A stretch of 64,000 nt of DNA, taken from Bufo bufo (Eukaryota; Chordata; Amphibia; Anura; Bufonidae). The stretch spans positions 503,603,336 through 503,667,335 of the forward strand of contig NC_053390.1 in NCBI RefSeq assembly GCF_905171765.1. Reading direction: 5' to 3'. Below the pieces are notes generated by a model. It did no database searches and was not told the origin of the DNA. It was given only the letters and a program-made list of their open reading frames with translations. Below are positions 11,047 through 22,240 of the stretch, piece by piece (position 1 is the stretch's first letter; every line of letters starts with the position of its first letter). The position numbers and the translations under genes are program-made.

Positions 11047-11275
11047 CCCCCTGTATTTAACTCATTGGTGGCCAGTGCGGCCCCCCTCCCTCCCCTGTAT
11101 TTAACTCATTGGTGGCCAGTGCGGCCGCCCCCCCCTCCCTCCCCTATATTTAACTCAATGGTGGTTAGTGCGGCCGGCCCCCCCTGTTTTTAACTCATTG
11201 GTGGCCAGTGCGGCCGCCCCCCCTCCCCCCCTGTTTTTAATTCATTGGTGGCCAGTGCGGCCGCCCCCCCCCCCT
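11047..11275. repeat. Minisatellite, ~45 bp GC-rich unit, five copies
   Basis: Five copies of TTTAACTCATTGGTGGCCAGTGCGGCC followed by a C-rich run of variable length. It directly abuts the foldback element on its right, whose arm also contains CATTGGTGGCAGCGG, so the unit may come from the end of that element. Confidence 0.75.
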
Positions 11276-12346
11276 AATTAAAATGACCAACCCCCATCAT
11301 TGGTGGCAGCGGAGAGTTCCGATCGGAGTCCCAGTTTAATCGCTGGGACTCCGATCTGTAACCATGGCAACCAGGACGCTACTGCATTATACTTACCTGC
11401 GATGTCTGTGACTGGCCGGGCGCTCCTCCTACTGGTGTAATGACCGGCGTCACGCAAAGAGAGGGAAATGGGAAGGCCCTGTCCAAGGGAGAGGGAAAGG
11501 TGGTGACCCCTGACTCACCTTGTGGCTGGCACCTGACTGCCCTGACGTCCCTAGATGGGTTCCTCACCCGTATGCCGATCACGTGCCTAAACCCTGGCTT
11601 TCCCTAGGATGAGCCCTGAGTAGTGAACGGGGCGGTGGGATCACTAGTCCGCACCACTGACACTAAGAGGAAAACACCAAGGAGACGACAGACAATACAG
11701 ACAAACATATAATCCCAGGTGGGCGACAACAACAGACCACCAAGGCCCAACAGGGATCCAGAGGGTAATGTTCTGGAACAACAACCAGGGAACACAACTA
11801 CACAGCTCCAGTGGGTCAGTATAGAAGTCCAGGCAGGAAGTTCTATATCTGGCAACCAGAGAAGTGGGAGATGGGAATATAAGGAGGTTGGGATTGCTGG
11901 ACAAGAAACAGCTGAGGAGGAGAAGCTACGAATCCCTGAGTGAGCCAAAAGGGTTGCAAGGCAAACCCAGAAAGCTACCATTACGAAACAGCACTGTCTT
12001 TGTACATCGAGCGCGCAGCCACCCGCTGGGACTTCCTGACCCCGGGTATAATGGAGTCAGGCGTGGCTCTTGACACCCTTGTGACAACTGGTAAGTGAAA
12101 GGTCTGTGCTATAAGCAATGCGCCGCACAGACCTTTCACTTACCAGTAGGAGGAGCGCCGGGCCGGTCACAGACATCGCAGGTAAGTATAATGCTTCTAA
12201 AATTGCTAAGTAACCATGGCAGCCAGGAATGCAGTAGCGTCCTGGTTGCCATGGTTACCGATCGGAGTCCCAGCGATTAAACTGGGACCCCGATCGGAAC
12301 TCTCCGCTGCCACCAATGATGGGGGATCGGTCATTTTATTATTCCC
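11276..12346. mobile_element. Foldback element split by a solo LTR
   Basis: The left arm (11276-11435 plus 12087-12108) and right arm (12127-12346) are inverted copies. The innermost stem CTGGTAAGTGAAAGGTCTGTG / CACAGACCTTTCACTTACCAG closes on an 18-nt loop. The arms share GGCGCTCCTCCTACTGG, the ATGGCAACCAGGACGC block and the CATCATTGGTGGCAGCGG block. A solo LTR interrupts the left arm. The right arm has an extra 37 bp near 12197-12233 that is itself partly inverted relative to its neighbour. Confidence 0.75.
11436..12086. mobile_element. Solo LTR with ACTGG target duplication
   Basis: The 651-bp unit starts TGTAATGACCGG, ends CTTGTGACA and is flanked by ACTGG at 11431-11435 and 12087-12091. 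Removing it and one ACTGG restores the symmetrical stem of the foldback element, which gives an independent check on the boundaries. It looks like the LTR of a Gypsy element; no internal region remains. Confidence 0.87.
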
Positions 12347-12376
12347 TCGGGATGACCGAGTAACAGGATTTTGTCT

Positions 12377-13884
12377 TCAATTCAAAATCCTGTTACAGAG
12401 GCGTTCTTCTGTATGAGAATAAGCGGCACAATCATGCAGTTCAGTAAGTCCTTGGGCTACTGCACACTTTTTATTTTGCTTGTACCGAACATCCAACGGC
12501 CATCCTTGTAAAGACAAGGTCCAAGCAGTGATCCTGCTGTTAGACAAGTTACCATCCCTAATTTTATCACTCTGTAGATATTGTAGGGGTTGATGGGCCG
12601 TTTCAACAATGATTTTCTCACCCTGTACAAAACTTCTAAAGCTTTGAAGTGCCCAGACTGTGGCTAGTAAAGCTTTTTCACAGTCGCTAAACTTTATTTC
12701 TACTGGTAACAGGGATTTACTTGCATAAGATATAACTTTATGCAATTTATCCTGTTTTTGGCATAGGACAGCACTAATACTAAGATTCGTAAAACCAGTT
12801 TCCAGACATGGGGCTTGGGTGAGCCTCCTTTTAAGCTCAGACATAGCTTGTTCCTGATCCTCCCCCCATGTCCAGGGTACACCTTTCTTTAACAATGTCA
12901 GCAACGGTTTACTGATCTCTGCATAGTTATCAATGAATTTACAGGAGTAATTCATCATTCCCAGGAATGATCTTAATTCACTGATATTGGTAGGCGTTTT
13001 AGATTTCATCACAGCCTTTACCTTTTTCTTCTGGGGATTCAGGCCTTCACAGGTAACCTCATGTCCAAGGAAATTTACCTTGGTTCCACAACACTGGGCT
13101 TTCTGTAAAGAAATTTTCACACCTGCCTCTTTCAACTGATTCAGTACATGTCTAATTTCTTGGATATGCTGGTCAAATGAAGTACTTTTCATCAAAATGT
13201 CATCTACATAAGTTAAATTTCCTCTTTCTGTGGCATCAGGCATAGCTTTATGTAAAAACACCGCAAATTCATGACCTGAATTTATGTACCCAAACGGTAG
13301 TCTAGTCCAGGCAAACTGTTCTTTACCAAAAGTAAAGGACAATTTGTATTGGTCTTCAGGACTCACTTTAATGGTCCAATATCCCTGAGCGCAATCTAAG
13401 GTGGTAAAGATCCTAGCGCCTTGCATTTGTACCAAGCATTGGTCTATATATGGCACGGGCCAGCCGGACATATATACACGTTTATTTAGCTGACGAAGAT
13501 CAGCACATAAACGCCATTGACCATTCGGTTTAAGAATTCCAAGAATAGGATTATTATAAGAACTGTGCACTGGTCTTATAATACCTCTCTCTTTGAGATT
13601 ACGAATTATTTCCGCTAGCGAGTCATAACAAGCTAGTGGAAGACGATATTGCTTGATATAAACGGGAGGTGCCTCAGGATCAGTCTGAATCCTGGCAATG
13701 TGTATCAGTCAGACCACAATCAAAGGAATCTTTAGCAAAGATATCCTTGAATTCTAAGAGAACTTCCTTTAGTTGTTGTCGCTCTGGGTCATTGGAACAT
13801 CCATCAGCTAATGAGATTTGTTGCTGGACCATTTCCATAAACCCTGGGAAAACTTCTGGTTGACCTATTTCATAGGTTTCTTTA
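12377..13884 (-). pseudogene. ERV-like reverse transcriptase and RNase H
   Basis: RNA-dependent DNA polymerase followed by RNase H, on the minus strand. The N-terminal part (13884 to about 13690) precedes a frameshift. The RT palm then gives LRQLNKRV, FTTLDCAQGYWTIKV, LPFGYINSG and the catalytic YVDD in LTYVDDILMKS. FLGHEV and LRSFLGMMNY mark the thumb. The RNase H region has VISYASKSL and KALLATVWALQSF. The frame from 13570 to 12377 is open for 397 codons. Integrase, expected next, is missing. The upstream pol is separated from this part by an inserted LTR. The RT pattern is closer to retroviruses than to the chromoviruses at 29-44 kb. Confidence 0.82.
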
Positions 13885-16019
13885 TGTTGGGGGGTAATAA
13901 TTCAAATAATAATTATTAATTATGGTCATAAAAATAATTAACCATAAAAAAATTTAATTTATAAAATTTGTCATAAATTCTTAAAATCAGGACCTGGTGA
14001 ATTGTAGACAACCTAATTGATACAATTCACATCTGAGTCCGACTATTTCCTCAGATAAATAAGTTCTTTTTGACGTGAGATGACGTTAATGATAAACATG
14101 TAGTTCTGCATTATACAATAATACACAGGTATTATAAAAATATGCAGATTTATTGGTTACAAGGTTATAAACATATATAAGTAAATAAACACAATGATAC
14201 ATGCAAATGAATATATATAGTGTTAATATAAAGCATTACAAGCTTAACAATACATGTGAGTGGAAATAACTTGTCACATTATAACCAAGCTATTATTAGG
14301 TTAGGATTTCAAAGTATGAACATAAGTTATATACATTACTTCTGTTCAGAGAAAACCTCATGATAAACCTAGACATCAATATAGAATGCTAAATACATTC
14401 CGCCCCCCCTAACCAACTACACATCACATGACTTCAAGATGGGCACTTCCATCCAAGGATATAACTTAGAAGAGACAACTGTATCCTTCCGCCCCATCCT
14501 GGACTATTTTCACATATATAACTTTGGTAAGACTATTAAGACAAATAACAGGGATCTAGGATCTTAAATGGAAAGGATTTGAAATAAATCTTTCCTGTGG
14601 GAATCCATCACTTAGCTTGGCGAAGAATGTTCTATCAATATATATATATATAAGCAATTATTTAATGCTTTGCTAGATTATGAGTCTAGATTCTTCTGCA
14701 GGTAGAATGAAGCCTCACAATATCCTAAGACTACATCTCAATATGGAGATGATCAATTTATTTAATCATTTATTTATTTGCCAATCTAGATGGTATAATT
14801 TCACCCACACTATCAAATTAGTCTTAATAAAATGAAATATCATTTTCTGTATCTCTTACCAAGTCCTAGTAGGAATCTCACTTCTGCTCCTAGGAAAGCT
14901 GGGTGGTCCATCATAGCGCATCTCATTATGGCTTTCATCTTGATAAACCCCTCTAGAGAGTTCCACTTCTCTCTTTTCCTTTTTTTTAATCTCCAGCTCT
15001 CGCTCCTTTTTTCCTCTTGCTAGCTCCATGCTACTCCGCACACCAATAATTATTCCCCCCCTTATCTAGGAATCATCCCCTTTAGATTAGGGATTCCCAA
15101 TCAGGTAGGGTGGGTGTATTTGCATGCTAATAACATCATGAGGTTATCTCAACTCCTAATATGGTATAGAACAAATAATTAAATAATATAATGTTGTCCA
15201 TCTGCCTTCAGATGGCACTGCGGTACTGTAGATGAACATCCCAACTTTTAAGCATTAAAATTAAATATCTAATAATATGTTTACATGAACTTGTTGACCT
15301 TTCTTACCATAAATCATTGAGGAAGGTCTTTTCCTGACACTTTTAATTACCTATACCCTGGACTTGTTGGAGTTGACTGTCTTCTCCTATCTTTTTGAAA
15401 TATAGGTTGACTTGATGAAAATTTTATATAGCGGCTTTGATGCTTGGCATCGGAACATGTACATTTCACTTATCTTCATCCATGAATAACTATTGTTTTG
15501 AAATCCAATTAACTTAAACTTACTTGTTTCTGTACCTTCTAAATGGTAAATACATGGTATAACATATATATAAATCGATACATTGTTACACATAGATAAC
15601 ACATTATTTAAATTATTGATTAACATATGTTGTAAACTAAATATACCATACAGAGATATATATATAATATAATTATGAATATATAAATTGAACCTCATAC
15701 AGCAGGTGTGCCTCAAGGAATATGAGTCCTTATCAAGTAACCTTGTTCCCTCCAGACAGATATGTCTTAGGGAGTTGGCATACTCCTTACAGATGGTCCC
15801 ATATCTTTAGTAATAACTTTTAAAAACAATGTCCGGTTAGGTTCACAATTATTATTTTTTTAATATAAACTGAACTTTCCATGAACTCATCTTGGTTTCC
15901 TCAGCCACATAATATAACTTTGGTTCAGGCTGATCTTATTCTTAAAGGCAATGAGATGAGCATTCATTTTGATTATGATGTCATTAGATAATATTATATA
16001 TGTATGAAAATGCACAACA
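13885..16019 (-). mobile_element. Putative solo LTR inserted in the ERV-like pol
   Basis: A 2.1-kb AT-rich block splits pol between the linker and RT. Its ends are inverted (TGTTG on the left, CAACA on the right). On the minus strand it has a TATATATA tract near 15660 and an AATAAA near 14150, the same U3/R layout as the LTR at 19987-21726. No exact target duplication is visible (TTGGAG versus TAAAG on the minus strand), so it is either old or the edges are off by a few bases. It contains no credible gene. Confidence 0.5.
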
Positions 16020-16556
16020 CTCCAACCTGTCAGTGAGGTCATGATTTGACTTATCTGCTTTTTCAGCAAACTCATGATATTCCTGGGCTTCCTGCTCATT
16101 GATTGTATGATTAAAGGTAAGGGAGGATTCCTCTACCTTGCAGGTACCTTCTTCAAGATTAAAAGGATATACTGAACTAATGGTGAACAATCCTTCAGGA
16201 GAAGAATAAAATGTTTGTTCAACCAATTGTTCTTCTGTTAGATACGATTCAGGTATTAGGCCAATAATTACATTCTGAAACCCAAACGTATAATAATCTG
16301 AATCTAATGCCATACCAATGATAGTGTCTTTAGACAAATGGACTTCATTTGGCATACCATTATTCACAATTATTTGGGTTTTAAAGGTTTGTAAATTCAC
16401 CATAGGGATATGATTTACTGAAATACCTAATTGTTGCATTCTGTTTGATAGGCATATCAATGCATCACAATTCTTTAATTTTTGGCCTTTTGACACCCGA
16501 ATGGGTAACAGGAAATTATTAGTACCTGCAGGGATTATTATATCTCGTGGCACTAA
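15984..16556 (-). pseudogene. ERV-like pol linker domain
   Basis: This beta-rich segment follows the second protease-like domain after a one-base frame change near 16553. It has IIIPAGTNNFLLPIRV early and NEVHLSKDTIIGMAL later, the pattern of the domain that follows protease in many LTR elements (compare the part of Gypsy B at 35760-36090, with VSVRLINFG). The frame ends where the foreign LTR begins. Its exact role in the family is not certain. Confidence 0.6.
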
Positions 16557-17197
16557 TACACTGACTGCAGTATCTGGGATGACTTGAGTGCTTCAAGTTC
16601 ATCCATAAAACCATCAGGATTCCCTTTTAATCTTGTCCACAATGTGGAATTCACTATATCCACATGGATGGCAAAACGATGTAAAATATCGTTGCCAATG
16701 TACATGGGATATCTGGGTTCATCAAGCACCAGGAATAAATGAGTAGCCGATTTTCCTGCAATAGAAATGGTTAATATACATTTTGCAATTATATTATGAT
16801 TATCATAATCATTATCCAAGTCATGTATCCAATTATCCTGTGGATTTGGATATCGAATCACTTTAGAATGGGCCACTTGATTTAGTAGATCCCTACTAAT
16901 ATAACTATTTTCATGGCGCAAATCTAATTTAGCCCTCTTAGTTCTTCCTAAGTCATTCACCTGTACTGGGAAGAACATCTCTTCATCCACCTTTTCCATT
17001 CCCACTAGGAATTGTTTGTGACCATTAAACTCAGTAGGGTCAGTATTTTCAGGGTGTAGGTGGATTGTAAGAACATCCCCTTCCAAACAGACATCTTTTA
17101 CTCGTTCAGGAGACACACATATGGTGTTATCTTCCTGTTCACCTATAGTGGAATTTGGAGTAGTTTGCAGGAAAGAGACATCAGGGACTTGGTTATT
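16553..17197 (-). pseudogene. Second, non-catalytic retropepsin-like domain
   Basis: In the same frame as the protease but after an in-frame TGA at about 17200. Where the true protease has ALIDTGSQATLLS, this domain has AKLDLRHENSYIS. Near the end GIDFLKRLSPVIDFVNKVIW in the first corresponds to GNDILHRFAIHVDIVNSTLW here. The two therefore look like tandem copies of one fold, but this copy lacks the Asp-Thr-Gly active site. It would not cleave; a structural or dimer-partner role is possible but is inference. Confidence 0.6.
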
Positions 17198-17941
17198 TCA
17201 GAAATGTACCTCAATGGAATCCGGCCTTTCCTCTATCACATGGCAGTTACGCCTATTGTGATAGGATTGTGATTGTTCATAATTGATGGGCATCCTCACT
17301 TGAGACCATATCACCTTATTAACAAAATCAATAACTGGGCTTAACCTTTTCAGGAAATCGATGCCAATAATTAATCTATCAATGGGCATATCCACGATCA
17401 ATGTAGGATGGCTAATTACTTTGTTTCCTACTTTAAAATCCAACCAAGCTTTACCTAAAACCTTGAGGGCATTGCCTGAGACACTTACCAGGTTAGCATT
17501 AAAACTTTTTAACTTATACCTATTAGAAGATACATCCTGCAATTGTTGGAAGTACTTTAAAGATAATAAAGTTGCTTGGCTACCTGTATCTATCAAGGCT
17601 ATTATTGGTAAGAAATTATCAAATAATTCAACTTTCATATAATATCTATTTTCTATTTCCTGTATGGAAAAAAGATATTTGGAATGATTATTGAAATTGT
17701 TTTCCTGCTTGGCAATTATACTTGTCCTCGACTCCTCCTCCTTCCTTTTATTAGCAGGATCGTATACCTTCATCTGTGCAGCTGAAGACTTTGTGTGCTG
17801 TAAGACAGAACAAACAGGTTTCCCCTCCCCCTTGCCATGTGGCTTTGTAAGGGTTAAATTCCTTTTATGGGGAAAGACAATTACATTAGATTGCTCCATT
17901 TCACATACATTTAAGTCATCAACCTCTGCAACATTTGACAT
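17198..17941 (-). pseudogene. ERV-like protease
   Basis: Aspartic protease that would cut the gag and pol polyproteins. The active site is IALIDTGSQATLLS and the C-terminal half has LIIGIDFLKRLSP, the flap-distal Ile-Ile-Gly pattern of retropepsins. The first 90 residues are a non-conserved linker rich in charged residues. It starts 20 bases beyond the gag stop and in a different frame, as expected if pol is reached by frameshifting or splicing. A CAGGTAAGT sequence, a perfect splice donor on the minus strand, lies at about 17955-17946, just before its first Met. Confidence 0.75.
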
Positions 17942-17961
17942 ACTTACCTGCTTCTCCCCCT

Positions 17962-19878
17962 TTATATTTGGGGAGGACTCTCTACAGGAGGGGTTACCCC
18001 TAAAAAAGGATTTTTAGGGTTAGCAGTGATGGTTTTAGACAATTCCTCCATTCGCTGCATCAACATACCAAACTGATTTTGGATTTGATCCATTCGATCA
18101 TATAGGCTACTTCTCTTTCTCCCATAATCTTTGGGAGATTGATTTTGGGACCGATATGATTGTGACCTCCCATAACCGTCTGACTCAGAACCACTTTGAG
18201 CCCTTTCTGGCCTACGTTGATATCCCCTATAATAATTATTTTGATATCTTTGAAAAGGAGGAAACGGTCTATTTCTAAACTCCTTCTGGTGGTTTGGGTT
18301 CTTTTCAGCAACATTTGGACCCTTATTCCCATCTGGCCTAGAATGAATTTTATTTGGCTGGGAAGGTCTAGGAGTTTTCAACACTTCAGCATAACTCCTT
18401 TTAGGGCTCTCAAATTTTCCCTCATCTCTTTTTATGTGAGTTTCTGCTATTTCCTCACTCGCTCTTTTAAATTTTCTATCAGGAGACTCATCACAATTTT
18501 GTATTGCAGCATACAGAGTTGTACCCTCGGTGAGTAACCAATCCAGAGTTTTTCTAGGATGGTAATCCCTGGCCAAAATAAATTTTATTTTATTGGGCAA
18601 AGCGTCATAAAATAACTGGATAAAGTCACTACCTTCAAAATTGGGATCTTTTTCGGACAAACTATAGGCATTTTTGAGGACTGACAAAAATTCCCTGGGA
18701 CTTTCATTAGGTCTACATTTCAGGGTAAATAAGGCCCTCCTTGCAGCAGTAGCGGACTTATAGGGACCAAATTCAGTTTTTATTTCTGCGACCACATCTG
18801 ACCAAGAATCCCTACCCATATCTCTAAGGGAATTAAAGAAATACCGGTGTTTTGGTTCGAATACCCAGGTAATAAATTCAAGTTTCTGTATGTCCTGTTC
18901 TAAATGTAAAGTTTTCATGGCCTCCTCATATATTTCCAAATGACTTATTATGGAGGGTGATCCCTTTTTAGCAAATTGACCTACAGTTTCCTTGAGAAAC
19001 TTGATCACTTTAGTAGTGTCTATCATAGGTTGAGAAGATCTCTGTACTAAATTTTTAGAGGACCTAGGAGGTGAAATCGGTTTTAATTTAGGAAGAGAAT
19101 GTTCTCTCAGAGACATTAGCTCTTCTCCATTAAAGGGGTTGTTATATTTACTTTCTGCATCTGATTCCCCCCTGGAATATTTTACCTTCACTCTATTAGA
19201 ATCCTTAGGCTGTCTGAATTGTAAAGGGTCAAGATCCCTGTTATCTAACTCTGTTTGTAAATTTTTATTGTCTTGATACAACTTTTTACATTCCTCATCT
19301 AGATCCACCATAGACAATTGACATTTAGACAGTTCATTAGTAGCTTGACTTAATTTCCATTCCAGAGTTCTTATTACCTCTTGCTGTTGATTGTCTCTGT
19401 CATTATATTCTGATAATTTAGCAGACCATTGTGCTAATTCATCAGAAACCGTGGCCGCCTTAATTTCCATTTCAGATAGGTCTTTTTAAAATTTATCAAT
19501 TTCATATGCCTGCTCAACATTTTTATATTTTGCCTTTTCAAATTGCTTTGCTATTTCAACAACTAAATATACAAATTCAGGCCAAGATTGAAGGATTAAT
19601 GAATCCTTATCTTTCTTATGTTTAGCTTGGGAAATGTGACAGAGATAATCAGCAAACCGGGATTTATCAGACCAGACATCCTCTGCATATTCTACAGCTT
19701 TCTTTTCCAATTCAACCCTCCAATCCTTTAACTCTCTCTTAATATCCAACCTGTCATGCATATGACACATCACAATATATTCAATTATTTCTTGAGTCTT
19801 TCTATCATGCATATCAGTCTTTACCACTGCAGCAGCAGCAGGCATGCCTTGGCTAGCCTCGCTATTGTTCTCAGACAT
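17962..19878 (-). pseudogene. ERV-like gag polyprotein, one in-frame stop
   Basis: Structural protein that would form the capsid. The minus-strand frame starts MSENNSEASQGMPAAAAV at 19878, has one in-frame TAA (19486-19488) and continues to 17962, 639 codons in all. The N-terminal third is charged and probably coiled coil (EQVIRTLEWKLSQATNELSK region). The middle has the helical capsid pattern with LKCRPNESPREFLSVLKNAY, like the region that precedes the major homology segment in Gypsy and retroviral capsids. The C-terminus is rich in Arg, Gly, Tyr and Ser and has no CX2CX4HX4C zinc knuckle. Arg-Gly-rich tails in place of knuckles occur in foamy-virus gag; a link is only suggested. Confidence 0.72.
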
Positions 19879-19964
19879 TTTTTTTTTTGTTGCACTACAA
19901 GTACCACAATAACTTTTTCACATATATATTTTGCACCCCAAAATTTTGTTTCTATTACAAGCAG

Positions 19965-19982
19965 ATGTCGGTGGGACCTCCA
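19965..19982 (-). promoter_or_regulatory. Primer binding site, tRNA-Gln type
   Basis: On the plus strand this is ATGTCGGTGGGACCTCCA, which agrees with the 3' end of vertebrate tRNA-Gln(UUG) at 17 of 18 positions including the terminal CCA. On the minus strand it is the TGGAGGTCCCACC primer site, five bases after the CGACA end of the LTR. Confidence 0.75.
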
Positions 19983-19986
19983 GATT

Positions 19987-21726
19987 ATGTCGGAATATTT
20001 ATGCTGTCTCCGATTGACAGTCTATATTATTTATGTGAATAAGTTAAAATCTGTAATAAAGGAGATTCTAATTAATTATAATAAATATCAAGCTAAAACA
20101 AGCTCGTGATCTGCGTTGAATTGAAGACAAAACCCAGTTACAGACAAAATATATATGTAATTTATTAATACAAATTTTAGTACAAAATAATATATAATAA
20201 AATTGTTGACAATTGAAATTCAATCAATGATATGCAAAATAGTGAGAAAGTCAAAAATAATTGAGAATATATATCTACACAATTATGCCTTCTTATAATG
20301 ATACCCCTCAATTATATTTTAAATCAATTTAATACTTGATTTCTCTCAGCCGACAAATGTCCGATTAAACCCAAATCTGGTTTATCTTTTATCTATACAG
20401 ATATTTATCCATATATAATCAACCCTACCGGTCTAGAACTGAATTCAATTCCTTGGAGATAATACCGTGTTTTCACCAGTATAATTTCAATCTCCCTGTA
20501 TTGGATTAATTTTCAGGATGATGCTGCAGGTACACCCCAATCTTATTCCAAAACAGATACTATACGCAAGATATGGTTAATCGAATATATATAGATATGT
20601 ATTATATTAATTAATTATCCTATAAAATATAGGTAAGGTTATACTATACCAAAATGTCAGCTAGCAGAAATCAGTTTCAATGGTTCTAAGATGGCTGCCT
20701 CCAATGACTGAAAAGGTGGTCAGGGCTGGATCTGGTCTTCTCCCTTTTGATGGTTTCCTGATGATCGTCCCTTGATGATAGTTAGAGAGAGAGCTCTCCA
20801 GAGATCCTTTCTGTCAGCCCATACCATCTTTTTATCCTATCTTAGAAAGGGCTTGGCCAAGTTTGATCATTAACTAGTGACCTCACTTTATAATTAATAG
20901 AACCTCCCTCTAGGGAAAATACACCCTAGATCTTTATGTTACCCTAACACTAGATGGCACTAGTACTCCATACAAAAGTCGAGGCACTCATTTATATTTT
21001 CTATATATTCTCTTATTCATTTAAGGTTTCAGACAAAACCTTGAGGAGATCTTGAATAGACAATGACTTTTGTATCTGGTCAAACACCTCGCATATCCCT
21101 TAATATTTTGACCAGACCTAATTAAATCAAGATACACATGACCATACTCAAGTCATTGTTCTGGGGAAAAGACAGGGTTTGTTTATGATCACCTGTGTCC
21201 ACCTTTCTCCATTCAAGAAAACCTCAAGGAAAGAAATAATTAACTTGTGTTTTATACTGAGAGAAATTCTAAAAATGACAGAGGAATCTGTACCTCATTT
21301 CTAACCTTAAAACTGAATATATCTATAAGGACCACACTCTTATATATACAGTACAACACACGTATTTAAATTGATGATATAAAAATCAATCTACTCATAC
21401 ATTGCTTAATATAAAAACCCCAAAGAAAGATTAGAGTCTTTCTATACACTAAAAATCATCAAAACTCAGCACATGTCTAATACATTGTCTTATTTAGGCA
21501 ATTACTTTTCATCAGACCTTGGGACGTCTCCTTCTCACAAAAACAGACTTGGGTAAACACTTTGGTACAGATTGTTAATCTTAGGTTAGTAATTCTGAGT
21601 TAAAATCCTGAACTCACCCTGCACTTTTAAAATAAGACAAAATGGTTGTCTTTTAGGCTCATGTCCATACATCTTATATATAGGCCTTATACTTATGGAC
21701 TTTATTTATACCCAATAGTTCTGACA
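19987..21726 (-). mobile_element. 5' LTR of the ERV-like element
   Basis: The boundaries are TGTCGG on the left and CTGACA on the right, so on the minus strand it reads TGTCAG...CCGACA. It has a TATATATAAG box near 21350 and AATAAA near 20163 on the minus strand. That gives a U3 of about 0.38 kb, a long R and a short U5 next to the primer site. The paired 3' LTR is not in the window, so the outer edge is inferred from the inverted ends alone. Confidence 0.6.
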
Positions 21727-21907
21727 CTTCTCCCTTCTCCACCATTCAGCCTGCAGACACAGATCGCACTGCTGGCCTGTGTGTGAGGAGCCTGCATCCC
21801 GGGAATCTGCATATGCTCCTCCCACATCTGTGTTTGCAGGGGAGAGCTGGATGTGAGCTTCAGTAACGGGACAAGGTGAGTAGTTACTGTGTTTTTTTGT
21901 TCTTCTG
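21727..21907. other. No recognised feature
   Basis: GC-richer sequence with a short CTGCAGACACAG...CTGTGTTTGCAG inverted pair. No element ends are clear. Confidence 0.35.
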
Positions 21908-22098
21908 AGGGGGCACAGAGAGGGAATTACTGCTACAAAGGGGGCACAGAGGATAGGGCATTACTACTACAAAGGAGGCACAGAGGGTATTGCTACTACA
22001 AAGGGGACATAGAGGAGAGAGCAATACTACCATAAAGTAGGCACAGAGAGCATTACTACTACCAAGGGGACACAGAGGGCATTACTACTATAAAAGGG
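21908..22098. repeat. Minisatellite, ~31-33 bp unit
   Basis: About six diverged copies of GGGGCACAGAGGG(C)ATTACTACTACAAAG. Non-coding. Confidence 0.75.
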
Positions 22099-22240
22099 TG
22101 AGACGGGTGAGAAAAGTCAGACATTAAATTCAAATATCATTTGAATTTGTCTCCTAGCTAGGGTTGATAAATACTATTTCTTGTTTTTTTTAAGGTTTCT
22201 ATCTATAACGCTACTGATTTATAAAGCAGAAGCCTTACCA

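Larger units (their letters stand above)
12362..21726 (-). mobile_element. ERV-like LTR retroelement, minus strand, 3' truncated
   Basis: Order along the minus strand: 5' LTR (21726-19987), tRNA-Gln-like primer site, gag (19878-17962), pol with protease, a second protease-like domain and a linker (17941-15984), a foreign LTR (16019-13885), then reverse transcriptase and RNase H (13884-12377). Integrase, env and the 3' LTR are absent. The copy ends at a foldback element near 12362. Several stops and frameshifts make it non-functional. It is an old genomic copy; whether it belongs with retroviruses or a sister Ty3-like lineage cannot be settled by eye. Confidence 0.75.

Noticed and set aside
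15387..15716. 109-codon minus-strand frame
   Set aside because: Low-complexity AT-rich sequence inside an LTR-like block; no domain.
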